Positions 15,901 to 24,349 of a stretch of 64,000 nt of DNA are shown here, in pieces; within the stretch, counting starts at the first letter, position 1, and every line of letters starts with the position of its first letter. Location of the stretch: NCBI RefSeq assembly GCF_030929555.1, contig NZ_JAVFVT010000037.1, positions 17,047-81,046 on the forward strand. The letters are read 5' to 3'. Source of the stretch: Paenibacillus sp. LHD-117 (GTDB taxonomy: Bacteria; Bacillota; Bacilli; Paenibacillales; Paenibacillaceae). The notes under the pieces were generated by a model. That model worked only from the letters and a program-made list of their open reading frames with translations, had not been told where the DNA came from and ran no database searches. A program made the translations under genes and the position numbers.

Positions 15901-18900
15901 CGTCGGTTACGAGCCAGCCGGCGCAGCATACGTTTTCGGTGAACAAAAACTCGGCATCGGGCTTCTCCTTCCCGTCCGGAGCTTCCTATCGCGGAAGCGT
16001 GAAAATCGTGAAACAAGCCGACGACGACGCGAGTCTGAAGCTCGAGAACGCCATTTTCAAAATCAAGCCCAAATTCGGTCCGGACACGATACCTCCGGCT
16101 CCAACCGACGAAAACGGCGAGGTGACGTTCACCAATCTGCCGTTCGACGTGTACGAGATCGTCGAGGTGACGGCGCCGACCGGCTATAAGCTGGATACGA
16201 CGGCGCACGAGATCGTAATTAACTCCACGACGGAGCAGACTCTTACGTTAACCAACGTGGTGAACACCGGCAGGATCGGCAACTATGTCTGGCTGGACCG
16301 CGATCGCGACGGCATCCAGGACACCGGCGAAGCCGGCATCAACGGCTTGACGGTTAATCTGTACAAATCAGGCGAAACAACGATTTTCAAAACGACGACA
16401 ACGGCGGCCGGAGGATCGGGCGAACCGGGCCATTACTTGTTTACCGATCTGGAGCCCGGCAATTACGTTGTGGAGTTTAATTGGCCCGTCGATTACGAGC
16501 TAACCCAGAACGTGCCGGGCAATGCTACCAAAGATTCGAATCCGCTGGACGGCGATCGGAAGACCGCCGCGATTACAATCAATCGCGCGAACGGCTTTGA
16601 AGATTTGACGATCGACCTTGGTCTTGTCGCCAAAGGCGAAATCGGCGACTATGTATGGCTTGATCGGGATCGGGACGGACGTCAGGACGCCGCCGAGCTA
16701 GGCATCAATGGAATCGAGGCGATCCTGTTCAAGGAAACCGGCGGCGTTCGCACGGAAGTCGCGCGCACATTGACGGCCAACCATCCGTACGATCATACGC
16801 CGGGTTACTATTTGTTCGAACATCTGCTGGGCGGAGATTATTACGTGCAATTCGTTGTCCCCGTCAGCTACGACAAGACGGCAGAAGAGGTTGGCCCAGG
16901 CGCCGCGGGCGACTCCAATGCGACCGACGCGACCGGTTTGACCGACCTAATCGAAATCGGCGTCGGCAACTGGGTAGATCACACGATCGACCTCGGCCTG
17001 CAAGCGAAAGGCAAGATCGGCAACTACGTTTGGTTCGACTCGAACGATAACGGCATTCAGGAAGCCGGCGAACCCGGTATCGAGCACATCGAAGTGAAGC
17101 TGTACGACAAAACCGGTGGCGCCAACGTGCTGGTGGAAACGCAATATACGGATGCCAACGGCTATTATTTATTCGATCATCTCGTTCAAAGCAATGATTA
17201 TTACGTTTGGTTCCAGACGCCTTCTATTTACGATCTGGCCAAAATGGAAGAGGCGGGCTCCACATCCGCCAATGATTCGAACCGGATTCAGGTTGGCGGC
17301 GCAAACGCGGGCCAGACGATTAACGCTATTCCGATCGGCCCGGCAGGCTGGGAAAACCTGACCGTCGACCTTGGCTTCACCGGCAAAGGCGCGATCGGCG
17401 ATTATGTCTGGCATGACCGTAATCGTAACGGCATCCAAGATGAAGACCCGATGCACGGCATCAACGGCGTAAAGGTTTACCTGTACCGCAATGCGTCGAC
17501 GGGCACGCCATACAAAACCGATACGACGAAAACAGAAGGCGGAAATCCGGGTTATTACAACTTCAAGGAACTGCCGCAGGGCACGTATTACATTCGTTTC
17601 GAGCTCCCTGACGAATACGAGAAGACGGTCGCGGAATCGGACGACGACTCGGCCGTAGGCTCCAATGCGACGAACGCGACACATGTGACGGGAGCGATCA
17701 AGATCGGCGAAACCGAGACGCCTTACGGCTGGGTCGATCCGAGCATCGATCTCGGACTCGTAGCTCAAGGCACGATCGGCAACTACGTCTGGTTCGACCG
17801 TAACCGGAACGGCATTCAGGACGCTTCCGAAGCAGGGTTGAACGGCATCACGCTTCGTTTGTACAAGAACAGTGCGGCCGGACCGGTCTACGCCGAGACC
17901 GTCACCGCGAACGGCCCGGACGGCAAACCGGGATACTATCTATTCGACAACTTGGCAAGCGGCAACTATTACGTGCAGATCGATCTGGACGATAACCATG
18001 AAGTCACCGCCGAAGAGCAAGGCAGCGGCGCGAACGCGCATGAGCTGGATTCCAACGCGGTGAACGCGCAAAACATGACCGTCGCCATCGCGATCGGCGA
18101 CGCGGCTCCGAAGGGCTGGCATGATCCGACGATCGACTTCGGCGTGGTCCGCAAAGGCGCGATCGGCAATTATGTCTGGCATGACGTAGATTACGACGGC
18201 AAGCAGGACGAAGAAGAAAACTACGGCATCAACGGCGTGACCGTCAAGCTGTACGACTCCTCGAAAACCTTGCTCGCCTCGACCGTGACCGCGGACAAAG
18301 ACGGCAAGCCGGGCTACTACTTGTTTGATCATCTCACAGCCGGCAACTATTACGTGGAATTCGTAACGCCGTTATTCTATATTCCGACCAGACAAGGAGC
18401 GGACGGCGTTACGGTCGGTCAAGATTCCAATCCGACGCTCGGCGGCTATACCGAAGTCGTCGCGATCGGATCCGCGGCTCCCGCCGTTTGGCGGAATATG
18501 ACGATTGACCAAGGGTTCTATTACATTCCGCCGGTATTCCCGACGCCGACTCCTACGCCGACGCCGACACCGGAGGAATCGGAAAAGCCGGGTGCAACGC
18601 CAAAACCGACGCCGACTCCTGCTCCAACGCCGAAGCCGTCCCCGGGAACGGCAACGCCAACGCCGACTCCGCAGACGGAGAAAACGCCTGAGGATACGCC
18701 GATCGACGTCGAAGTCGAGGTGCCGAAGGGCGGAACAACCGAAACCGGCACGCCGCCGAAGAACGGCACCGTCACGGTGAAGCCGGGCGGGAAAGTAACG
18801 TATACGCCGAAACCGGGTTATACCGGCAAGGATAAGTTCTCCGTGATCGTCAAAGACAAGGACGGCAACGAAGAAGAATTCTGGTTCGACATCGATGTCG

Positions 18901-19055
18901 AAGAACCTCCTCTCGGCGGATTCGAAGGCACGCCTGATATAGGCAACCTTCCGAAGACGGGCGAAGAGAGCTATCTGATGCTGTATTTGATCGGCGCTGC
19001 CTTCGTTGCTGGCGGTATCGTCTTACGCGCCAGAGGCAAACGTCGGAACTCTTAA
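12951..19055 (+). CDS. Giant LPXTG-anchored surface adhesin with SdrD-type B repeats
   Basis: A 2,034-residue cell-wall protein. A long signal region ends near residue 62 (hydrophobic LMLAALLLLQTIQIGG, then HTSAAP). The N-terminal ~940 residues are beta-rich modules with recurring VYWTVDVNRSL / TWTLYFNFG / EDTLPSDLELVPSS motifs, like the bacterial Ig-like collagen-binding and isopeptide domains. A SpaA/CnaB prealbumin-like domain follows (about 1014-1106, GSVKIVKQ... APTGYKL), then six SdrD-type B repeats, a Pro/Thr-rich stalk, one Ig-like domain and the sortase signal LPKTGE (about 1999), a membrane helix and a basic tail. I chose the ATG at 12951 because AAAGGA precedes it by 9 bases. No sortase gene is in the window. 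The ligand is unknown. A leader rich in A+T separates it from the divergent regulator. Confidence 0.93.
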   Translation: MYVSRSKRHKKPAIDRLLGWLGFTPALPSNRMSLRRKSVSLMLAALLLLQTIQIGGFMQHTSAAPVPVPDTVIKQVLLLQGSSFGNDALTACFSSPDASCASLLTAVKNDGSSTPSYTGEFEAALGSTSYPFTLAYEWEIDDDIAANGGTYTFALPAALKLEADILNVPIGSAGSFSVDKNSKTITITFAAQDGLDPSARQKKGGMQISAWLEQTTVIENNEIEVRIPVSASATIVVNLPVDLGNPAPNISKALAGVDRTVNTSEVYWTVDVNRSLTAIGQAIVEDTLPSDLELVPSSIAVHPLNVSMNGTATEGAALAAAAYIVDPAAGVNKFTVDLGSINSAYRIKFTTKVKSDAVIPENPPKSLTNQVRLLDGAVQKASASANVSVQRGPTLKKVSGSYLPDSDHTVTWTLYFNFGQLEHTDPVLTDILPAGHELVPGTMTVEAVNVAADGSAGSVIGAPLAAGTGYTLTYTASGSPTDKDDFDLQLNGTIDDAYRIVYKTKAKDIAPVVKSETKSNSYTTDVAAGGTNASVLYQQRIIDKDGSITNYGAKEMTWTIALNKNGYRFEEDGADKVKLVDTFTNRGLTLIPLSLTVTPQGGAALMNGVDYVLTQTYDGASRESGFEIVFADGYTFDKPHTIAYKTTFDYEEYPAAGSWSLSNYSFPNTGVFSWGKIVDKATGTTTLLGKDSQSNAHTITPNTNTRYNGYKNGSYDARNKNTTWNVLFNYHNESVTGATVTDTLQSGQALVAGSIVVKSQTLAANGNLSDAATLTEDTHFTVSYNTSGANPVLTITFIGTITGPHLITFKTTLEGKLVPQQINNTATFTSSNALYRATLQASVSPAYGNEFIVKQFKQPDPGGLRLAEWSLWINRSLSKLNEIVVEDTPDQYQTLVQNSFQLFKAVPNVANPTQDSHFTLTPVPAANYELEFLDATPTPTGHLKFKLTIDAPDEAAYKLVYRSLLAVGVGNNTTNQFSMSGWGSSVTSQPAQHTFSVNKNSASGFSFPSGASYRGSVKIVKQADDDASLKLENAIFKIKPKFGPDTIPPAPTDENGEVTFTNLPFDVYEIVEVTAPTGYKLDTTAHEIVINSTTEQTLTLTNVVNTGRIGNYVWLDRDRDGIQDTGEAGINGLTVNLYKSGETTIFKTTTTAAGGSGEPGHYLFTDLEPGNYVVEFNWPVDYELTQNVPGNATKDSNPLDGDRKTAAITINRANGFEDLTIDLGLVAKGEIGDYVWLDRDRDGRQDAAELGINGIEAILFKETGGVRTEVARTLTANHPYDHTPGYYLFEHLLGGDYYVQFVVPVSYDKTAEEVGPGAAGDSNATDATGLTDLIEIGVGNWVDHTIDLGLQAKGKIGNYVWFDSNDNGIQEAGEPGIEHIEVKLYDKTGGANVLVETQYTDANGYYLFDHLVQSNDYYVWFQTPSIYDLAKMEEAGSTSANDSNRIQVGGANAGQTINAIPIGPAGWENLTVDLGFTGKGAIGDYVWHDRNRNGIQDEDPMHGINGVKVYLYRNASTGTPYKTDTTKTEGGNPGYYNFKELPQGTYYIRFELPDEYEKTVAESDDDSAVGSNATNATHVTGAIKIGETETPYGWVDPSIDLGLVAQGTIGNYVWFDRNRNGIQDASEAGLNGITLRLYKNSAAGPVYAETVTANGPDGKPGYYLFDNLASGNYYVQIDLDDNHEVTAEEQGSGANAHELDSNAVNAQNMTVAIAIGDAAPKGWHDPTIDFGVVRKGAIGNYVWHDVDYDGKQDEEENYGINGVTVKLYDSSKTLLASTVTADKDGKPGYYLFDHLTAGNYYVEFVTPLFYIPTRQGADGVTVGQDSNPTLGGYTEVVAIGSAAPAVWRNMTIDQGFYYIPPVFPTPTPTPTPTPEESEKPGATPKPTPTPAPTPKPSPGTATPTPTPQTEKTPEDTPIDVEVEVPKGGTTETGTPPKNGTVTVKPGGKVTYTPKPGYTGKDKFSVIVKDKDGNEEEFWFDIDVEEPPLGGFEGTPDIGNLPKTGEESYLMLYLIGAAFVAGGIVLRARGKRRNS
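16265..18510 (+). repeat. Six SdrD-type B repeats inside the adhesin gene
   Basis: Each repeat of about 120-130 residues opens with GxIGxYVW[LFH]D followed by a Ca-binding-like D-x-[DN]-x-[DN]-G-x-Q[DE] loop, continues with GINGxxVxLY and PGYYLFxxLxxGxYYV, and ends [TS]IDLG. They differ in codons and loops, so they are old duplications rather than a recent tandem array. Confidence 0.9.
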
Positions 19056-19076
19056 CGGATACGCCCAGATGAAACA

Positions 19077-19120
19077 AAAGAGCTGTTCCAGCCCCGAAGG
19101 GTTAGGAACAGCTCTTTTTT
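19077..19120 (+). terminator. Terminator of the adhesin gene
   Basis: AAAGAGCTGTTCC (19077-19089) pairs with GGAACAGCTCTTT (19105-19117), followed by a T-run. The flanking A-run may let it also end the minus-strand minJ transcript. Confidence 0.92.
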
Positions 19121-19161
19121 GTCGCTCTGAACAATGGATGCTTGCATCCCCGAATCCGGCG

Positions 19162-20487
19162 CTAAGCCTGTAGACGCTCCTCGCTGCCTCCGGCCGTTGC
19201 TTTGCCGCCTCTTCGATTGGAAGCCTTGCGCCCTCTAAGCAGCTCCAGCAGCGACGCCGGGCCGCTTGCCGCGTAGAAGTTCGCTTGCTCATCCGGCGCC
19301 AGAATGACGCCGAGCTGATGATGCTCGCCCGCGTACCGCGCCCGCTGCGCAAACTTCGGCTCGCCGCCCACGGTCAGCGCTTCCAGCTTGCAGAAGGCCG
19401 AATTGGACGCCAGCGCGCTATACAGCTCTTCTTTGGTCGATACGCGAACGCCATTCACCTTATAGAGCATCTCGCCGACGGAAAGCCCCATCGTCTCCGC
19501 GGGAGTACCCGGCACGATGCCGAGAATGCGAAGCCCGCGCGTATCATGTACGTAGAGCGGCTCCCGTCTTGCTTCCATAGCTTTGCTTCGCCAAACAAGC
19601 GCCTCGTGCAGCAGAATCGATGCCAGCGCTGCCACCGGGAGCAAAGCGGGCTGCCACCATGCCGCGAGAGCGGCGCCACCCAAACAAACGCTGTAGAGCA
19701 GCAGCCCCTTGGCCGCATGCCTGGCTTTGGCGGCGGGCAGCATGGATCTGGTCATCTCCGTGAATCCGATAATCATCGGCAGCGCGATGAACGTCCAGCC
19801 TTCAGGCAACATTCCGCCCAGCAGCGAAGTCCATGGCAGCGCTGCGCTCGACGCGGAAGCTGTTGCCGTCTCCGCCGATACCGGCGCAAGCAGCAAAAGC
19901 GGCACGGGCCAGAAGCCCTGCAGCATGTAGCCGCCTACCAGCTTGCCCCGCTTGCCCTCGAGGAACAGCGGCGTAGAAAGCTTATCACCTTGCAGCCGGA
20001 CAAGCAGCGCTTCCGCCAAATGGAGCAGCGCCACAAGCAGCAGAAGCCCCGCCGCATCAATCCGGGCCAGCGACGTTGCCATAGCGCCGATCCAATCCGC
20101 GCGCTCGTGCAGCGGTGTAAAGCCGACCGCCCATTGCAATAGCGTCACGATGCCCGCGCTGTACGCGAAGCAGAGATACCGGATGCGCGCCAGCATGAGC
20201 ACGGCCGCGATCGCCCACAACCATAACACGGCCGACGGCGACAATGACGCACCGATGAAGACCGACGCGGCGGAGATGCCGACGCCGACGAGCAGCCCCG
20301 TCGCCAGCGCCTTCAGGGCGAGACCCTTCCAATCATGAAGCTTCACCGCGAACAGCTGCCGCTCCAGCCGCATCTGCCTTGTGTATTGAAGAATGATAAA
20401 TAACACCGCGATATAATAAAAGGGCCCCGTAACCATCTGCAATGCCGCGGAACCCAGCAATTCCACTATTTCACGAGCCGTTTCCAT
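19162..20487 (-). CDS. minJ: MinJ-like PDZ membrane protein (division site placement)
   Basis: This 441-residue protein has about seven hydrophobic segments in its first 300 residues and one C-terminal PDZ domain (about 315-390: RGLRILGIVPGTPAETMGL, then GEMLYKVNGVRV). In B. subtilis, MinJ (YvjD) has the same layout and bridges DivIVA to MinCD to block polar division. The neighbours support the call: in B. subtilis minJ lies just downstream of ctpB and ftsEX, as here. swrA, which sits between ctpB and minJ in B. subtilis, is absent. Sequence conservation of MinJ is low, so the identity rests on topology plus synteny. A cytoplasmic tail after the PDZ is rich in Arg and Lys. Confidence 0.8.
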   Translation of the reverse strand: METAREIVELLGSAALQMVTGPFYYIAVLFIILQYTRQMRLERQLFAVKLHDWKGLALKALATGLLVGVGISAASVFIGASLSPSAVLWLWAIAAVLMLARIRYLCFAYSAGIVTLLQWAVGFTPLHERADWIGAMATSLARIDAAGLLLLVALLHLAEALLVRLQGDKLSTPLFLEGKRGKLVGGYMLQGFWPVPLLLLAPVSAETATASASSAALPWTSLLGGMLPEGWTFIALPMIIGFTEMTRSMLPAAKARHAAKGLLLYSVCLGGAALAAWWQPALLPVAALASILLHEALVWRSKAMEARREPLYVHDTRGLRILGIVPGTPAETMGLSVGEMLYKVNGVRVSTKEELYSALASNSAFCKLEALTVGGEPKFAQRARYAGEHHQLGVILAPDEQANFYAASGPASLLELLRGRKASNRRGGKATAGGSEERLQA

Positions 20488-20511
20488 TTCCCGTCCACTC
20501 CTCGCGTCATT

Positions 20512-20554
20512 AAAATGAGAAAGGCCAGCTTCGCTTGCCGCGAAACCGGCCTTT
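20512..20554 (-). terminator. Hairpin between ctpB and minJ
   Basis: AAAGGCC (20520-20526) and GGCCTTT (20548-20554) with an inner TTCGC/GCGAA stem. On the minus strand it is followed by TCTCATTTT. It may terminate ctpB or attenuate read-through into minJ. Confidence 0.6.
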
Positions 20555-20577
20555 ATAATGTTTCGACACGCGGAACG

Positions 20578-22035
20578 TTATTTCCTGCTTACCGCCTTGA
20601 CGGCTTCCAGCAGCTGCGTATCGTGCTCCTTGTCCTGAATCCACTTGATGACGGCTTGCTCCAGCGTCTGAGCCGTTTTGACGTCGATCTCTCCCGTCAC
20701 GGGCAGGCTATGCTCCGACTGAAACTGCCGAACCGCGTTCACCGTCTCTTCGCCATAGTAGCCGTCCTCGCGTTTCGGCTCGTAGCCGAGGCCGTGCAGC
20801 ATCACCTGCGCGCTCCTTACCGCTTCGCTCAGCGAATCAGGCTTCAGCGTCTCCTGCAAGGAGATGCGCGCTACCGTGTACAGATCCGGAGGCTGCACCA
20901 CGATATCCGGCTTGATCCCCTTCTCGTGAATCCAATTGCCGTTTGGCGTCAGCCACTTGGCAATCGTCATCTTCACCAGGCTGCCGTCCCCGAGCGCCTT
21001 GTTATAGCTAACCTGCACAGTGCCCTTCCCGAACGACTGCTCGCCGACCACCTTCGCGCCAGCGGCTTCTTGCAATGCTCCGGCCAAAATCTCGGACGCG
21101 CTCGCGCTGCCCTTATTCGTCAGAACCGCGATCGGATATGACTTCGCTTCGCCGCCCTTCGCCTTCGTCTGGTCGCGGTTACCGTTCCGGTCTTCGACCT
21201 GTACGACCGTAGCGCCATCCTTCATCATCAGCTGCGAAATTTCCACGACGATCGGCAGCACACCGCCCGGGTTGTTCCGCACATCCAGCACAAGTCCGTT
21301 CATGCCCGCTTGCTCCAGCTTCGCGAGCTCTTCCTTGAACCGCTTCGCCGTGTTCAGCGAGAACTGCCTAATTTCGATAATGCCTACGCCATCGGAACGC
21401 AGATTCGAGTAAACGGTCTCGACATCGATGTCGTCGCGGATCAAAACAAGCTGGATCGGCTCGGCATTGCCGCTGCGCTGCACGACAATTTTCGCCTTGG
21501 TCCCTTTAGGTCCCCGAATCTTGCCGACCGCCTGCTGCAGATTAAGCCCGTCCAAACTTTCTCCGTTGACGGAAATAAGCACGTCTTTAGCGAGAAGCCC
21601 CGATTTCTCCGCCGGAGATCCTTTGATCGGAGAGACGACGACAATCTTGCCGTTCTCCGTCGTGACTTCCGCCCCGATCCCGGTGAAAGAACCTTCTATG
21701 GACTCTGAAAAATGCAGCGCGTCGTCCTTCTCCATATAGACGGAATAAGGATCGTCCAGCGCTTCCATCATCCCGCTGACCGCGCCGTCCAGCAGCTCCT
21801 CTCGCTCCACCTTTTCGTAGTATCTGGTCTCGATGAGCTCCAGCACCGCGTTCAGCTTCGCCAGTTCCTCCTTCTTCAGGCCGGGCGCCCCGCCCTCGTC
21901 CGCCGCTGCGGCGACCACGGCCGCTCCGCGTGCATCCGGACGTATCAACTGATCGGCAACCGTTAACGTGACGAGCACGGATGCGATCATTGTTAGCAGC
22001 ACAAACGTAAATACGGTTCTTCCTTTAAAATACAC
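20578..22035 (-). CDS. ctpB: S41 C-terminal processing peptidase (CtpB-like)
   Basis: A membrane-anchored serine protease of about 485 residues. After an N-terminal hydrophobic anchor (TVFTFVLLTMIASVLVTLTV) come an N-terminal helical cap, a PDZ domain (GSPAEKSGLLAKDVLISVNG), the S41 peptidase core with Ser in NKGSASASEILAGAL and Lys in SFGKGTVQ (Ser-Lys dyad), and a C-terminal peptidoglycan-binding domain (GYYGEETVNAVRQFQ). In Bacillus, CtpB cleaves SpoIVFA to activate sigma-K late in sporulation. I chose the GTG at 22035 (VYFKGRTVF) because AAGGTGG lies 8 bases before it. The gene sits between the M23 hydrolase and minJ, matching Bacillus synteny. All catalytic residues are present. Confidence 0.92.
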   Translation of the reverse strand: MYFKGRTVFTFVLLTMIASVLVTLTVADQLIRPDARGAAVVAAAADEGGAPGLKKEELAKLNAVLELIETRYYEKVEREELLDGAVSGMMEALDDPYSVYMEKDDALHFSESIEGSFTGIGAEVTTENGKIVVVSPIKGSPAEKSGLLAKDVLISVNGESLDGLNLQQAVGKIRGPKGTKAKIVVQRSGNAEPIQLVLIRDDIDVETVYSNLRSDGVGIIEIRQFSLNTAKRFKEELAKLEQAGMNGLVLDVRNNPGGVLPIVVEISQLMMKDGATVVQVEDRNGNRDQTKAKGGEAKSYPIAVLTNKGSASASEILAGALQEAAGAKVVGEQSFGKGTVQVSYNKALGDGSLVKMTIAKWLTPNGNWIHEKGIKPDIVVQPPDLYTVARISLQETLKPDSLSEAVRSAQVMLHGLGYEPKREDGYYGEETVNAVRQFQSEHSLPVTGEIDVKTAQTLEQAVIKWIQDKEHDTQLLEAVKAVSRK

Positions 22036-22127
22036 CCGGTACACCACCTTATCGAATTCCCGCTTGCGCGACCCCACTAGTATATGACAAGCGGGACACA
22101 ATTATTTACCAAGCGCGGCCTCGTATT

Positions 22128-22160
22128 GACAACAAGGGCAGCCCTCGCGCGGGCTGCCTC
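22128..22160 (-). terminator. Hairpin after the M23 hydrolase gene
   Basis: GGCAGCCC (22137-22144) pairs with GGGCTGCC (22151-22158). On the minus strand it is followed by CTTGTTGTC, so the T-run is poor. Confidence 0.55.
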
Positions 22161-22191
22161 TCGTCATAATATAGCTATGGAATGATTGCTT

Positions 22192-23418
22192 TTATTTCAG
22201 ATATCCGCCCGGATTAACGGGCACTTCGTTCTTGCGCACTTCGAAATGCAGATGCGGCCCAGTCGAATTGCCCGTGCTGCCGACTTCCGCGATTTGCTGG
22301 CCTTTCTTGACATTGTCTCCTTCGTCGACGAGCAAACCTCCGTTGCGAATATGCGCGTACAGCGTCCACAGCCCGTTGCCGTGGTCGATGACGATACAAT
22401 TGCCGTACGTGCTCCAGACTTGCGAAATGATAACGACGCCGGATTCCGCCGCGTAGATCGGCGTGCCCGACGGGGCTCCGAAGTCGATGCCCGTGTGCGA
22501 ATGTTTTCTGCCAGTGATCGGATGGACCCGCGTGCCGAAGTTCGACGTAACTCGATAACTAGGATCGATCGGCATGCCGAGCTTGCCGCCGGTATACGGA
22601 TTTTTGATCCGGTTTTTCTCGGCTACGAGCTTGGACTTCTTCGCGGCGAGCGCCACAAGCAGCTTCTCTTGCTCCTCGCTGATTTCCTCCAGATGCTCCA
22701 GCGTATCGTCAAGCTTCTCCAAGTTGGCGTTATAGCTCGCGATGAGCACTTCCTTCTCGGATTCCTTCTTCGCGAGGTCGACCTGCTGCAGCTCCAGCTC
22801 GTGGAACAGCGCCTGAATCTCGGCGTATTGCTTCTCGATATCCGCCTTCTTCTCTTCGGCGAGCACCTTGTCCTTCTTATGGGATTCGAGCACGTCGCGA
22901 TCCGAGTTCAGAATCGTCTGGAGCGCGTCGAACCTGTCGAGGAAATCGCTGAAGCTGTTCGCGCTGAGCAAGACGTCCATATAGGATACGAAACCGTTCG
23001 TGTACATCAGCCGCATCCGCTGCTCCAGCAACGCCTCGCGCTTCACGATCCGCGCCTGCACTTCGTCCAGCTCCACGCCGGCTTGCTTCAACTCTTCTTC
23101 CTTGGCGTCGACCTTCTCCTGCGTCTTCTGCTTCTCGACGGCGACCTTGTCGATCTCTTTCATCAAGCTCGTGATTTCCTGCTGCAGATCCGCTTTCTTC
23201 ACATTCAAATCCTGTTTCTCGTGTTCCGCTGTGTTCGCCTGTTTGGCCGCGTTGGCGGCTGTGCGCTCCGCTTCCTTGATCTGCTTATTGGCGGCGGCGA
23301 TGTCCTTCTCGATCTGCGAGAGGGAAGCAGCTTCTACCTGCCCGCCCTTGCCCGCTGGCTGGAAGACGAATACCGACAACAGGGCCGCGATGAGCAGCCA
23401 TGCTCCTGCTTTTTTCAT
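22192..23418 (-). CDS. Secreted coiled-coil M23 murein hydrolase (EnvC/PcsB-type FtsEX partner)
   Basis: A 408-residue secreted protein: signal peptide MKKAGAWLLIAALLSVFVF with cleavage near VEAA-S, about 230 residues of heptad-rich coiled coil (SQIEKDIAAANKQIKEAE onward), then an M23 LytM-type domain. Its zinc ligands are present: HTGIDFG (HxxxD) and HLHFE (HxH), with YAHI between. This is the layout of cell-wall hydrolases and activators controlled by FtsEX. It begins 14 bases before the end of ftsX on the same strand, so FtsEX control is likely. B. subtilis FtsEX acts on the NlpC/P60 enzyme CwlO instead. Since its zinc site is intact it should be an active endopeptidase, unlike E. coli EnvC. 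Confidence 0.93.
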   Translation of the reverse strand: MKKAGAWLLIAALLSVFVFQPAGKGGQVEAASLSQIEKDIAAANKQIKEAERTAANAAKQANTAEHEKQDLNVKKADLQQEITSLMKEIDKVAVEKQKTQEKVDAKEEELKQAGVELDEVQARIVKREALLEQRMRLMYTNGFVSYMDVLLSANSFSDFLDRFDALQTILNSDRDVLESHKKDKVLAEEKKADIEKQYAEIQALFHELELQQVDLAKKESEKEVLIASYNANLEKLDDTLEHLEEISEEQEKLLVALAAKKSKLVAEKNRIKNPYTGGKLGMPIDPSYRVTSNFGTRVHPITGRKHSHTGIDFGAPSGTPIYAAESGVVIISQVWSTYGNCIVIDHGNGLWTLYAHIRNGGLLVDEGDNVKKGQQIAEVGSTGNSTGPHLHFEVRKNEVPVNPGGYLK

Positions 23419-23431
23419 GTACGCGATTCAC

Positions 23432-24349
23432 CTACACTTTCAAATACTTTCGTATCGAAATGGTGCTTCCGAGCATTCCGATCACCGATCCGATGACCAT
23501 TAACAGACCGGCCGTCAGCCAGCCAACTTCCTTCATAGACACTAGCGATATCAACATTAGCGACATATCGAGCTGCGTTAGCTTAATGATCTGGCTATAA
23601 CAGATTAGCACCAGCACCGTCGTCAAGCCGGAGCTGATGAATCCGATCAGCGCTCCCTCGACGAAGAACGGCCAGCGGATGAAGGCGTTCGTCGCACCAA
23701 CCAGCTTCATGATGCCGATTTCCCTTCGGCGGTTGATGATCGTCATTTTGATCGTGTTGGAGATCAACAGCATCGCCGTTACCGCCAGGCCGATGACGAT
23801 GACGAAGCCGATGTTGCGTACCGCATTCGTCACTTTGAACAACGTCTCGACGGTGCCTTGCCCGTACTTGATCCGGAATATCGGCTTCGTCTCGTCCGTC
23901 GTGTTGATGGCTTCGATCTTCGTCGCCACTTCGTCCACCGTCTGCGGGTCGTACACTTCGACCGTGAACGACACCGGGAGCGGATTGTTTTCGTTGTTGT
24001 AGCCTTCCAGCCAGTCGCCGTTCTCCTCGCCCATCGCTTCGCGTAGAATCGCGAGTCCTTCTTCCTTGGACACAAACGTGACTTTGCTGACTTCCTGGAT
24101 GTTGCCGATCTCGTTCTGCAGGGCCGTTACCTTCGCCTGCTCCACGTTCGTCTGCAGGAACACGCGAATTTGCACTCGGCTCTCAATCTGGTCGGCCATG
24201 GAATTGACGTTCATCGCAAGCAGAATGAAGATGCCGAGAATGAATAACGAGATGAAGATCGAGCTCATCGACGCGAAGGACATCCAGCCGTTTCTCAGAA
24301 TGTTTTTCGCGCCTTCCCTCATATGCCGGAGCAACGTGCTAAGCTTCAT
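23432..24349 (-). CDS. ftsX: Cell division protein FtsX (ABC-type permease)
   Basis: FtsX is the membrane partner of FtsE and passes ATP-driven motion to a cell-wall hydrolase outside. The protein of about 305 residues has the expected four membrane segments: one after SFASM (IFISLFILGIFILLAM), an extracellular domain of about 115 residues, then three at the C-terminus with IGIMKLVGATNAFIRWPF between them, the typical FtsX loop. I chose the ATG at 24349 (MKLSTLLRHMREG) because GAGGGGAG lies 7 bases upstream; it overlaps the ftsE end by 11 bases, consistent with translational coupling. The M23 hydrolase follows at once. Confidence 0.95.
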   Translation of the reverse strand: MKLSTLLRHMREGAKNILRNGWMSFASMSSIFISLFILGIFILLAMNVNSMADQIESRVQIRVFLQTNVEQAKVTALQNEIGNIQEVSKVTFVSKEEGLAILREAMGEENGDWLEGYNNENNPLPVSFTVEVYDPQTVDEVATKIEAINTTDETKPIFRIKYGQGTVETLFKVTNAVRNIGFVIVIGLAVTAMLLISNTIKMTIINRRREIGIMKLVGATNAFIRWPFFVEGALIGFISSGLTTVLVLICYSQIIKLTQLDMSLMLISLVSMKEVGWLTAGLLMVIGSVIGMLGSTISIRKYLKV

